From NCBI RefSeq assembly GCF_000720635.1, contig NZ_JOCF01000061.1:44031-108030 (forward strand): a stretch of DNA of 64,000 nucleotides. Direction: 5' to 3'. The notes under the pieces are model-generated. The model was not told the DNA's origin and made no database searches. It saw only the letters and a list, made by a program, of their open reading frames with translations. Source of the DNA: Streptomyces sp. NRRL WC-3742 (GTDB lineage: Bacteria > Actinomycetota > Actinomycetes > Streptomycetales > Streptomycetaceae). The position numbers and the translations under genes were made by a program. Below, one piece after another: positions 32,730 to 40,264 of this stretch. The stretch's first letter is position 1. Each line of letters starts with the position of its first letter.

Positions 32730-34340
32730 GTGTCCACCACCGTGCAGGAGGCCGTGCGGCCCGCCGCCGCACCGCCTCCCGCCACCAGCCCGACCGACGA
32801 AGCCCTGGCCGAGGAAGCCCTGGCCGAGGAAGCCCCGACCGACGAAGCCCCGACCGACGAAGCCCCGGCCGGCGCCCCCCTGCGCCTGCGCTGGCTGCTC
32901 CTCGCCGTCGTTACCGGCGCCTCCTTCCTGGACAGCCTCGACGTCAACATCGTCACCGTCGTCCTGCCCGCCGTGCAGCGCGACCTGGGCGCCGAGTTCG
33001 CCACCGCCCAGTGGACGCTGGCCGGTTACGCCCTCGCCTTCTCGCTCTTCCTGATCACCGGCGGCCGCCTCGGCGACATCCACGGCCGCAAGCGGGTGTT
33101 CCTCGCCGGGGTGGTCGGCTTCACCCTCGCCTCGGCCGTCTGCGGCTTCGCGCCGAACGCCGAACTCCTCATCGCCGCCCGGCTGTTGCAGGGCCTGACG
33201 GCCGCGCTGATGGTTCCGCAGGTGATGTCGGTGATCGTCACGCTGTTCCGGCCCAAGGAGTGGCCGGTCGCCTTCGCCGTCCTCGGCGCGGCGCTGACCC
33301 TCGGCAGTGTCGGCGGCCCGCTGCTCGGCGGGCTGCTCACCGGGCTGGACCTCTTCGGCCTCGGCTGGCGGGTGATCTTCCTGGTCAACGTGCCGCTGGG
33401 GCTGCTGATCACGGCGCTCGCCGCCCGCCTGCTGCCGGAGAACCGGCAGGAGGGTCCGGCCCGGCTCGACCTGCCCGGCGTCGCGCTGCTCACCGCGGCC
33501 GCGTTCGCCCTGATGTACCCGCTGGTGCAGGGCCGCGAGCAGGGCTGGCCCGCCTGGATGCTGCTGAGCGTTCTCGCGGCGCCCGTCCTGCTGGTCCTCT
33601 TCGCCCGCCACCAGCGCCGTCGGCACGCCCGGGACGGCAGCGCGCTGGTGCCGCCGCCGCTGTTCGCCCGGCGCAGCTTCGCGGTCGGGCTGGCGGTGAC
33701 GCTGCTGGCCTTCACCGGCATCGGTTCGCTGGCGCTGATCCTCACGTACCACCTGCAGTACGGCCTGGGCTGGTCGGTGCTGCGGACGGCCCTGGCGACG
33801 GCGGCCTGGCCGGTGGGCATCGCGGTGACCTTCCAGATCGCCTGGCGGCACGGGATGCGGCGCGGCCGGCTGTTCGTCGGCGCGGGCGCGGCGGTGATGG
33901 CGGCCGGGTCGCTGCTGCTGATGGCGGCGGTCCGTACGGCCGGGGCCGACCTGTCCTGGTGGCAGGTGGCCGGCGCGGAGCTGGTGGTCGGCTTCGGGAT
34001 GGGCCTCTGCTCGCCGGTGCTGGCCTCGACGGTGCTCAGCGAGGTGCCGCCGCAGGACTCGGGCGCGGGCTCGGGGGTCGTCAACGCCGTCACCCAGTTC
34101 GGCTCGGCGGCCGGGGTCGCGGTGGTCGGCGCGATCTTCCTCGCGGCCACCGGGGACGTCGCGACCGACGTCCTCGACCCGGCCCGGATCGACCGCTTCT
34201 GCTCCGCCACCGGCGCGACGCTCTGGTACAACGCCGGCGCCTTCGCGCTCACCGCCCTCCTGAGCCGCCTCCTCCCGGCCCCCGCTACCGATTCCTCCTC
34301 CGATTCCGCCACCAAACCCGCAGAAGGAGCCCCCGCATGA
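32730..34340 (+). CDS. DHA2-family MFS drug exporter
   Basis: GTG 32730 is chosen because GGGAGG lies 8 bases upstream. 536 residues. Residues 1-50 are a hydrophilic, acidic cytoplasmic tail with a five-residue repeat. The rest has about 14 membrane segments. Motif A is seen as GGRLGDIHGRKRV, and the antiporter motif C as LGSVGGPLLGG. The length and segment number fit the 14-TMS DHA2 proton/drug antiporters. Placed straight after the PKS genes, it probably exports the polyketide and may give self-resistance. That substrate is inference. The stop overlaps an ATG (34337) of the next frame. Confidence 0.9.
   Translation: MSTTVQEAVRPAAAPPPATSPTDEALAEEALAEEAPTDEAPTDEAPAGAPLRLRWLLLAVVTGASFLDSLDVNIVTVVLPAVQRDLGAEFATAQWTLAGYALAFSLFLITGGRLGDIHGRKRVFLAGVVGFTLASAVCGFAPNAELLIAARLLQGLTAALMVPQVMSVIVTLFRPKEWPVAFAVLGAALTLGSVGGPLLGGLLTGLDLFGLGWRVIFLVNVPLGLLITALAARLLPENRQEGPARLDLPGVALLTAAAFALMYPLVQGREQGWPAWMLLSVLAAPVLLVLFARHQRRRHARDGSALVPPPLFARRSFAVGLAVTLLAFTGIGSLALILTYHLQYGLGWSVLRTALATAAWPVGIAVTFQIAWRHGMRRGRLFVGAGAAVMAAGSLLLMAAVRTAGADLSWWQVAGAELVVGFGMGLCSPVLASTVLSEVPPQDSGAGSGVVNAVTQFGSAAGVAVVGAIFLAATGDVATDVLDPARIDRFCSATGATLWYNAGAFALTALLSRLLPAPATDSSSDSATKPAEGAPA
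32796..32870 (+). repeat. 15-bp coding repeat, five units
   Basis: Five units of the form GA(C/G)GAAGCCC(T/C)G(G/A)CC lie in frame inside the N-terminal tail of the exporter. They encode (D/E)EA(L/P)(A/T) pentapeptides. Copy number could vary by slippage without disturbing the membrane domain. Confidence 0.85.
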
Positions 34341-34414
34341 CCGGGTCCAGAACCACCGTCGCCCCGCTGTCCGCCTTCCACCCGCTGTTCCGTCCACTCA
34401 CCACGGAGGTCCGT

Positions 34415-34624
34415 ATGTCCGCCACCAACCAGTCCGCGTCCGCCAAGCTCACCGCTGCCGCCGCCGCTCCGCAGGACGACCTGCGCGCCCGCTTCCGGGA
34501 GGCGCTGGGCCAGAAGGGCTCCGCCGGCCAGGCCCGCGAGGCGCAGCAGGCCGGCCGCAGCAAGGTCGGCGACCTGCACGGCCCGGCCGCCCGCAAGCGC
34601 AGCTTCCGCCGCAAGACCGGCTGA
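34415..34624 (+). CDS. Small DUF5302-like protein
   Basis: 69 residues from ATG 34415, which has GGAGGT six bases upstream. An in-frame ATG at 34337 overlaps the exporter stop and would give 95 residues, but it has a weaker site. The protein is Ala/Gln/Arg-rich, with a DDLRARFREALGQK helix and a basic C-terminus ending KRSFRRKTG. This layout matches the DUF5302 family of small actinobacterial proteins as I recall it. The function is unknown. It sits in the exporter transcript and is followed by a hairpin. Confidence 0.7.
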   Translation: MSATNQSASAKLTAAAAAPQDDLRARFREALGQKGSAGQAREAQQAGRSKVGDLHGPAARKRSFRRKTG

Positions 34625-34674
34625 GCCGCGAGCAGTTGACCGAAGTAGCGCGTGAGTACGGCGCGGCTCCGGTA

Positions 34675-34722
34675 CGGGCGGCGGGAGAGGGGGCCCGGAC
34701 GAGGGCTCCCCTCCGCCGCCCG
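34675..34722 (+). terminator. Hairpin after the small protein gene
   Basis: Arms CGGGCGGCGG (34675-34684) and CCGCCGCCCG (34713-34722) pair perfectly, and the G-rich and CTCCCC tracts inside can extend the stem. It probably ends the exporter transcript before the phosphopantetheinyl transferase gene. Confidence 0.55.
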
Positions 34723-34763
34723 TCCGACTCGATTCCTCGAACTGTGAAGGTGTGTGAGGTGCC

Positions 34764-35528
34764 GTGATTGAAGACATCCTGCCTGCCGAGGTGGCCTCGG
34801 CCGAGGCGTTCAACGACAGCCTGGAGGGCCCGCTCTACCCGGAGGAGGCGGCGCAGATCGCCCGGGCGGTGGAGTCCCGGCGGCGCGAGTTCACCACGGC
34901 GCGGCTGTGCGCCCGCCGGGCGCTGGCCCGGCTGGGGCTGCCGCCGGTGGCGGTGCCGCCGGGGCCGCTGGGGGAGCCGCGCTGGCCGGCGGGGGTGCTG
35001 GGCAGCATCACCCATTCGACGCACTACCGGGCGGCGGCGGTGGCCAGGTCGGCGGACGTGCTGGCGCTGGGCATCGACGTGGAGCCCGATCTGCCGTTGC
35101 CCGAGGACCTGTTGGAGTCGATCGCCTCCCCGGCGGAGCACGCCCGGCTGCTGGACCTGGAGCAGGCCGCCGCCGAGCCGGTGAACTGGGGGCGGCTGCT
35201 GTTCAGCGCGAAGGAGAGCGTCTACAAGGCGTGGTTCCCGCAGGGCCGGCGCATCCTGGACTTCTTCGACGCGGACGTCACCTTCGGCGCTCCGCTCGGC
35301 GGCGGGGAGGGCTCGTTCCGCGCGCACCTCCTCCTCACCCCGCTGGAGCGGGAGTTGGGGCTGCGCGCGGACTACTCGGGCCGCTGGCTGGTGCGCGGCG
35401 GGCTGCTGCTGACCACGGTGGTCACGCTCGCGCCCGCCCGCACGGCCCGGCCGCAGGTGGCAATAGGGGCGCCCCAGGGGGCATCGATCGGGGCGCCCCG
35501 GCTGGGGGGTTACGGTGCCGTGCTCTGA
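34764..35528 (+). CDS. Sfp-type 4'-phosphopantetheinyl transferase
   Basis: 254 residues from GTG 34764. It transfers phosphopantetheine from CoA to the ACP serine, turning apo-PKS into holo-PKS. The family motifs are present: GSITHST near residue 80, GIDVEP (103-108, Mg-binding Asp105 and Glu107) and FSAKESVYK (147-155, Lys150, Glu151, Lys155). The length is normal for the group, with an unconserved Pro/Ala/Gly tail of about 30 residues. The 3' end overlaps the convergent thioesterase gene by 19 bases. Its likely targets are the ACPs of genes A to C. Confidence 0.93.
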   Translation: MIEDILPAEVASAEAFNDSLEGPLYPEEAAQIARAVESRRREFTTARLCARRALARLGLPPVAVPPGPLGEPRWPAGVLGSITHSTHYRAAAVARSADVLALGIDVEPDLPLPEDLLESIASPAEHARLLDLEQAAAEPVNWGRLLFSAKESVYKAWFPQGRRILDFFDADVTFGAPLGGGEGSFRAHLLLTPLERELGLRADYSGRWLVRGGLLLTTVVTLAPARTARPQVAIGAPQGASIGAPRLGGYGAVL

Positions 35529-36295
35529 ACCACAGGGCTCGTGGCCCGGCCCGTCAGGTGGCGGCGCAGGACGTCCGTCACCACGGCGGCCTGCTCGACG
35601 AGGTAGAAGTGCCCACCCGGGAAGTCCCGCGTCGCGAAGCCCCCGGTGGTGTGCCGGCCCCACAGCAGCACCTCCTCGTACGGCGCCTTGGGGTCGGCGT
35701 CGCCGTTGAGCGCGGTGATCGGGCAGCGCAGGGTGGCGTCGGCGGCGCAGCGGTACGTCTCCACGGCGGTGTAGTCCGCGCGCAGGGCCGGCATGACCAT
35801 CCGCAGGAAGTCCTCGTCGGCGAGCAGCGTGGCGTCCGTCCCGGCGAGGCCCTGGAGTTCGGCGACGATGCCCGCGTCGTCGCGCAGGTGGACGGTGCCG
35901 GTGCGCGGCACGGACGGGCCGCCGCGGCCGGAGGCGAACAGGTGCACCGGCTCCAGCCCGTCCGCCTCCATCCGGCGGGCGACCTCGAAGGCGACGACGG
36001 AGCCCATGCTGTGGCCGAACAGGGTGGTGGGCCGGGCGGCCAGCCGGGGCCGCAGCGCCCGGTAGACGAGGTCGGCGAGGACGCCGATGTCGCTGGGCGC
36101 GGTCTCGTCGTGGCGGTCCTGGCGGCCGGGGTACTGCACGGCCACGACCTCGGTGACGGCGGCGAGGTCGGCCGAGAGCGGGTAGAAGAAGCTGGCCGAG
36201 CCGCCGGCGTGCGGGAAGCAGACCAGCTGGCTGCGCCCGTCCGGCGCGGGGTGGTAGGTCCGGGCCCAGAGGGAGTCCTCGGTGGCGGTGGTCAT
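35510..36295 (-). CDS. Type II thioesterase (editing TE)
   Basis: 261 residues. Alpha/beta hydrolase of the RifR/GrsT type, which removes stalled or wrong acyl groups from ACPs. The catalytic triad is visible: Ser96 in GHSMG, Asp201 in GDADPKAP and His229 in GGHFYL. The N-terminal CFPHAGGSA motif is typical. A GAGGAGGA site precedes the ATG. It is the last gene of a minus-strand set of DTHWG peptide, crotonyl-CoA carboxylase/reductase and thioesterase, 69 bases after the reductase stop. Because genes A to C carry no integral TE, it may also take part in release, but that is only a possibility. Confidence 0.93.
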   Translation of the reverse strand: MTTATEDSLWARTYHPAPDGRSQLVCFPHAGGSASFFYPLSADLAAVTEVVAVQYPGRQDRHDETAPSDIGVLADLVYRALRPRLAARPTTLFGHSMGSVVAFEVARRMEADGLEPVHLFASGRGGPSVPRTGTVHLRDDAGIVAELQGLAGTDATLLADEDFLRMVMPALRADYTAVETYRCAADATLRCPITALNGDADPKAPYEEVLLWGRHTTGGFATRDFPGGHFYLVEQAAVVTDVLRRHLTGRATSPVVQSTAP

Positions 36296-36364
36296 GCGCG
36301 GCTCCTCCTCGGAACGGGCCTACGGGCGTTGGGACGTGGACCGACCGGCAGATGGGGGTCGGTG

Positions 36365-37714
36365 CTACTTCGGGGTGGTGTCGCCGCGGAAGCGGTCGAT
36401 GGCCGGCAGGTGCCGGGCGCGCAGCTCGTGGTCACGCACGCCCAGCCCGGTGCGCGGGGCGAGGCCGAGCACGCCGACCTTTCCGCTGTGCAGGTTGCGG
36501 TGCACGGCGCGGGCGGCCTCGCCGACCTCGTCGAGCGGGTGGGTGACGGACAGGGTGGGGTGCACCATGCCGCGGGCGATCAGGCGGTTGGCCTCCCAGG
36601 CTTCGCGGTAGTTGGCGAAGTGGGTGCCGACGACGCGCTTGAGCGAGGTCCACAGGTAGCGGTTGTCGAACTGGTGCTGGAAGCCGGAGGTGGAGGCGCA
36701 GGTGACGATGGTGCCGCCGCGCCGGGCGACGTAGACGCTGGCGCCGAAGGTCTCCCGGCCGGGGTGCTCGAAGACGACGTCCGGGTCGTCCCCGCCGGTG
36801 AGTTCGCGGATGCGGGCGCCCAGGCGCTTCCACTCGCGGGGGTCGGGGGTGTGCTCGTCCTTCCAGAACCGGTAGCCCTCCCGGGCCCGGTCGATGACCA
36901 GCTCGGCGCCCATCGACCGGACGAGCCGCGCCTTGTGCTCGTCGGAGACGACGCAGACCGGGATCGCCCCGCCGTTGAGGGCGAGTTGGGTGGCGTAGGA
37001 GCCGAGGCCCCCGCCCGCGCCCCAGATCAGCACCACGTCGCCCTGCTTCATGCCGGCGCCGTTGCGGGAGACGAGCTGCCGGTAGGCGGTGGAGTTCACC
37101 AGCCCGGAGCAGGCCGCCTCCTCCCAGGTGAGGTGCTCGGGCTTGGGCATCAGCTGGTTGGCCTTGACCAGGGCGAGTTCGGCGAGGCCGCCGTAGTTGG
37201 TCTCGTAGCCCCAGATCCGCTGTTCGGGGTCGAGCATGGTGTCGCCGTGGCCGTCCGCGGACTCGAGCTCGACGGAGAGGCAGTGCGCCACCACCCGGTC
37301 GCCGGGCTGCCAGCGGGTCACCCCGGGGCCGGTGCGCAGCACCACGCCGGACAGGTCGGAGCCGACGACGTGGTACGGGCGGTCGTGGTGCGCGGCGCCG
37401 GGCCGGGTGCGGCCGTAGCGCTCCAGGAACCCGAAGGTGGGCACCGGTTCGAAGACGGCGCTCCAGACGGTGTTGTAGTTCACCGCGCTGGCCATCACGG
37501 CGACGATCGCCTCGCCGGGGCCGAGCGGGGGAGTGGGGACGTCCTGGACGCGCAGGGACTTGCCCGGGTCCTTGTCCCGCGAGGCCATCCCCTCGAACAT
37601 CCCGGCCTCGTCCTTGAGCACCACCGCGCCCCGGTAGGACTCGGGAAGCCTCAGCGCCGCGAAGTCCGCGGCGGTGGCGGTGTCGGCCTGGATGGTGCTG
37701 ATGATCTCTTCCAT
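36365..37714 (-). CDS. Crotonyl-CoA carboxylase/reductase
   Basis: 449 residues from ATG 37714, with GAGGGGGA just upstream. It belongs to the zinc-less MDR family, with the FGFLERYGR segment, the IWGYETNYGG region and the GAGGGLGSYATQLA cofactor loop, all usual for CCRs. The family reduces enoyl-CoA with NADPH and adds CO2 to give ethylmalonyl- or longer alkylmalonyl-CoA. The ATs visible in the window read as methylmalonyl or malonyl type, so the user of this extender is not obvious. It may be the unusual first AT, a module upstream of the window, or general C4 supply. It lies in an operon with the type II thioesterase. Confidence 0.93.
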   Translation of the reverse strand: MEEIISTIQADTATAADFAALRLPESYRGAVVLKDEAGMFEGMASRDKDPGKSLRVQDVPTPPLGPGEAIVAVMASAVNYNTVWSAVFEPVPTFGFLERYGRTRPGAAHHDRPYHVVGSDLSGVVLRTGPGVTRWQPGDRVVAHCLSVELESADGHGDTMLDPEQRIWGYETNYGGLAELALVKANQLMPKPEHLTWEEAACSGLVNSTAYRQLVSRNGAGMKQGDVVLIWGAGGGLGSYATQLALNGGAIPVCVVSDEHKARLVRSMGAELVIDRAREGYRFWKDEHTPDPREWKRLGARIRELTGGDDPDVVFEHPGRETFGASVYVARRGGTIVTCASTSGFQHQFDNRYLWTSLKRVVGTHFANYREAWEANRLIARGMVHPTLSVTHPLDEVGEAARAVHRNLHSGKVGVLGLAPRTGLGVRDHELRARHLPAIDRFRGDTTPK

Positions 37715-37761
37715 CGGTCCCCCTCGTGATCGGCCGCTGCCAGCGTGGTGGTGACGGAGGC

Positions 37762-37965
37762 TCAGCCCCAGTGGGTGTCGGCCGGCTTGACGGGGCCGCC
37801 GGCGGCACCCGAGGTGGTGGTGACGACGGTGTCGGTGGCGCCGGCGCCCCAGTGGGTGTCGTCGGTGAGGGTGGGGTTGACGACGCCGAGACCGACCAGA
37901 CCGGCGAGGGCGGTGCCCGCGACGGCGCCGGCGACCTTGCGGAGCTTCTTGGTGGTGTCGAACAT
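37762..37965 (-). CDS. Small exported peptide with two DTHWG motifs
   Basis: 67 residues from ATG 37965, chosen for GGAGGA 6 bases upstream. A longer reading from 38043 lacks support. Residues 1-30 look like a signal sequence: KKLRK basic start, then a Gly/Ala/Val-rich hydrophobic stretch. The mature part has DDTHWGAG and ends exactly with ADTHWG. The two copies are encoded by the same 15 bases (GACACCCACTGGGGC). The region between them is Thr/Gly/Val-rich. I do not recognise the family. It is the first gene of the minus-strand operon with the CCR (47 bases downstream) and the type II thioesterase. It could be a signalling peptide, a modified-peptide precursor or a cell-wall peptide. No maturation enzyme is seen beside it. 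Confidence 0.65.
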   Translation of the reverse strand: MFDTTKKLRKVAGAVAGTALAGLVGLGVVNPTLTDDTHWGAGATDTVVTTTSGAAGGPVKPADTHWG

Positions 37966-38199
37966 CTCGGTTCCTCCGTGCTGTGGTGTGGTGGTTCGTC
38001 CCCGAGGACCGGCTGCTGTTCCGTCCTCGTGGTGAACAGACAACCGGGAACCGCCATCGACCCCCTTTCGAGCGGTCCTCCACCGCCGAAGCCCGGGCGA
38101 CTGCCCGTCGATAGCGAACGGATAGCCCCATCGGTCACAGCGGCATCATCGGTATCTCCTGACGGGCGGTGAGGAGTTGGCATACAGTCTTTCCGGGAA

Positions 38200-38218
38200 C
38201 CGGACAATTCCTGTCCGG
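38200..38218. promoter_or_regulatory. Inverted repeat upstream of the oxidoreductase
   Basis: CCGGACA and TGTCCGG, a perfect 7-bp inverted repeat with a 5-base spacer, lies 21 bases before the chosen start at 38240. It also lies in the 274-base divergent gap before the DTHWG peptide gene. It could be an operator. No regulator can be assigned to it. Nothing else was recognised in the gap. Confidence 0.4.
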
Positions 38219-38239
38219 GTGGCTTCCGGGGGGCTCGTC

Positions 38240-39313
38240 ATGGAACGGCAGCAGATCCGCGTGGGTGTCATCGGCGCGAGCCCCGACCGGGGTTGGGCCG
38301 CCCGGGCCCACGTCCCGGCGCTGGCCGCCCTGCCCGACTACCGGCTCACCGCGGTCGGCACCAGCCGCCCCGAGAGCGCCCGCGCCGCGGCCGAACTCTT
38401 CGGCGCCGACCACGCGTTCACCGATGCCCGGCAGCTGGCCGAGCACCCCGAGGTGGACCTGGTCGCCGTCACGGTGAAGGTCCCCGCGCACCTCGAACTC
38501 GTCGGCGCCGCCCTCGCCGCCGGAAAGCACGTCTACTGCGAATGGCCGCTCAGCGTCACCACCGAGGAGGCCCTCGCCCTCGCCGCCGAGGCCCGCGCCG
38601 CCGGCGTCCACCACGCCATCGGCCTCCAGGGCCGCTACGCCCCGGCCGTCGTCCGGGCCCGCGAACTGATAGCGGCCGGCCGCCTCGGCCGCATCACCTC
38701 CGTCACCGTCCACGCCAGCCGCCCCAAGGGCGCCCGCGGCCGGATCCCGGCCTGGGCCGCCTACACCGTCGACGCGTCCACCGGCGCCGGCACCGTCGAG
38801 GTCGCCGGAGGCCACACCCTCGACGCCGTGAAGCACCTGCTCGGTGCCGACCTCGAGGCCCTCTCGGCCGCCCTCTCCCTCCAGGAGTCCGTGCTGACCG
38901 TCGTCGAGACCGGCGAGGTGGTCGAGGCCACCGGCCCCGACCACCTGCTGCTCAACGCCACCCTCACCGGCGGAGGCGTCCTGTCCGCCCACATCCACGA
39001 CGGACGGGCCACGGACGCGGGCACCCGCGTCGAGATCTCCGGCACCGAGGGGGACCTCGCCCTCCTCTCCACCGGCCCCGAGGCCCCGGCCGGCCTCCAG
39101 ATCGGCGATCTGCGCCTCCTCCTCGGCGAGGACGGCGCCTTCCAGGAGGTCCCCCTGCCCGCCTCCCCGCCGCACGCCGAGTCCTCCAACGTCGGCCGCC
39201 TCTACGCGGCCCTCGCCGAGGACATCCGCACCGGCAGCCGCACCGTCCCCTCCTTCGACGAGGCCGTGAGCCTGCACCGCCTCCTCGACGCCGTGCGCCG
39301 CTCCGCTTCCTAG
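38240..39313 (+). CDS. Gfo/Idh/MocA family oxidoreductase
   Basis: 357 residues from ATG 38240, with a G-rich site before it. In-frame GTG 38219 and TTG 38177 are less likely because they place the inverted repeat inside the gene. The N-terminal Rossmann fold shows VGVIGASPDRGWAARAHVPAL. A YCEWPLSVT segment takes the place of the usual EKP catalytic loop, with Glu-Trp-Pro instead of Glu-Lys-Pro. The C-terminal alpha/beta domain has the GGHTLDAV segment. Family members act on sugars, inositols or biliverdin-like substrates with NAD(P). Replacement of the conserved Lys by Trp suggests a divergent substrate or a changed mechanism. It is convergent with the methyltransferase gene. Confidence 0.85.
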   Translation: MERQQIRVGVIGASPDRGWAARAHVPALAALPDYRLTAVGTSRPESARAAAELFGADHAFTDARQLAEHPEVDLVAVTVKVPAHLELVGAALAAGKHVYCEWPLSVTTEEALALAAEARAAGVHHAIGLQGRYAPAVVRARELIAAGRLGRITSVTVHASRPKGARGRIPAWAAYTVDASTGAGTVEVAGGHTLDAVKHLLGADLEALSAALSLQESVLTVVETGEVVEATGPDHLLLNATLTGGGVLSAHIHDGRATDAGTRVEISGTEGDLALLSTGPEAPAGLQIGDLRLLLGEDGAFQEVPLPASPPHAESSNVGRLYAALAEDIRTGSRTVPSFDEAVSLHRLLDAVRRSAS

Positions 39314-39318
39314 CCCCT

Positions 39319-39359
39319 GTCCGGCGGGGCCGGGCCCGGACGCCCTAACCCCGCCGGAC
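39319..39359. terminator. Bidirectional terminator hairpin
   Basis: GTCCGGCGGGG (39319-39329) and CCCCGCCGGAC (39349-39359) form a perfect 11-bp stem between two convergent genes. It overlaps the methyltransferase stop codon. An inner CCGGGCCCGG can fold within the loop. Confidence 0.7.
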
Positions 39360-40172
39360 GCCCGTCACGAGCCAGGCCGAGGTCCTCAACTCCACGCCGC
39401 CCGCGCCCTCGTACGCCCGCAGCCGCTCCGTCAGCGCCTCCCGCGCCTGCTCGGCCGCCCCGCCCAGGAGGTGCTGCGCCGGCCCGGTGCTGAGCAGGAA
39501 CGAGGCCGCGTCCCGCGCATCGCGACCCCAGACACCCGCCTTCTCCACCGGCTCGACCGCGACCTCCTCGAAGCCCGCGCCCCCGAGCAGCCCCCGCACG
39601 TACCCCGGATCGGCGAGCGAGAACATCCCCGGCCCCTCGCCGCCGGTGGGCGGCGTGAAGTCGCCCAGCGCGGCGAACAGGTGCACCCAGTCCGTGCGCG
39701 CGGGATCGGCCATGCAGACGAAGGCGATCCGCCCGCCGGGCCGCAGCGCCGCCGCGACGTTGGCGAAGGCCGCGGCGGGGTCCTGGTAGAACATGACCCC
39801 GAACCGGCTCATCGCCACGTCGAACCCGCCCTCCGGCAGCTCCGCGACCTGCACGTCCGCCTGCCGGAACTCGAGGTTCGCCAGCCCCTCCCGCGCCGCC
39901 GATTCCCGTGCCCGCTCCAGCATCGGCCCGGACAGGTCGAGCCCGAGCACCGTCCCGCCGCCGGCCGTCCGCGCCGCGAGTCGGCTGGTCTGTCCGGTGC
40001 CGCAGCCGAGGTCGAGCACCCGGTCCCGGGGGCCCACGGCCGCCGCCTCCAGCAGCGGCGCGTTGAAGCCTCCGTTGACGGCGTTCCAGCGGTCGGCGTG
40101 GTCGCTCCAGTGCCGGCCTTCGTATCCGTTCCAGGCTTGGGACTGCTCGCTGTTGACGAGGTGACGCGTCAT
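39345..40172 (-). CDS. Class I SAM-dependent methyltransferase
   Basis: 275 residues from ATG 40172, with GGAG 8 bases upstream. The Rossmann-type methyltransferase core shows motif I VLDLGCGTGQTS (about 52-63), the acidic LGLDLS after it and the AMSRFGVMFYQDP segment. It resembles the UbiE/Coq5-like group that methylates small molecules. The substrate cannot be told. The gene is divergent from a TetR regulator, and two operator copies lie between them, so TetR probably controls it. That layout often signals inducible tailoring or detoxification. Confidence 0.87.
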   Translation of the reverse strand: MTRHLVNSEQSQAWNGYEGRHWSDHADRWNAVNGGFNAPLLEAAAVGPRDRVLDLGCGTGQTSRLAARTAGGGTVLGLDLSGPMLERARESAAREGLANLEFRQADVQVAELPEGGFDVAMSRFGVMFYQDPAAAFANVAAALRPGGRIAFVCMADPARTDWVHLFAALGDFTPPTGGEGPGMFSLADPGYVRGLLGGAGFEEVAVEPVEKAGVWGRDARDAASFLLSTGPAQHLLGGAAEQAREALTERLRAYEGAGGVELRTSAWLVTGVRRG

Positions 40173-40193
40173 CGCTCGGCTCCTGCCGCTCTA

Positions 40194-40237
40194 GTATGGG
40201 CGTGCGCTCATTCAAAGGTATGGGCGCGCGCCCATAC
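40194..40237. promoter_or_regulatory. Two TetR operator copies
   Basis: A perfect 20-bp palindrome, GTATGGGCGCGCGCCCATAC, lies at 40218-40237. A second copy matching 17 of 20 positions lies at 40194-40213. The copies are 24 bases centre to centre, about two helical turns, between the divergent methyltransferase and TetR genes. This is the classic arrangement for a TetR repressor controlling itself and its neighbour. Confidence 0.8.
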
Positions 40238-40264
40238 TTTCAACCCCCTTAAGGGAGACCGACC

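Noticed and set aside
34907..37729. A 940-codon plus-strand frame across PPTase, thioesterase and CCR
   Set aside because: The genes in other frames and strands carry complete catalytic motifs; this frame has none.
37762..38043. Longer 93-residue form of the DTHWG protein
   Set aside because: The extra N-terminal part is hydrophilic and would hide the signal-like start. The internal ATG at 37965 has a strong GGAGGA site.
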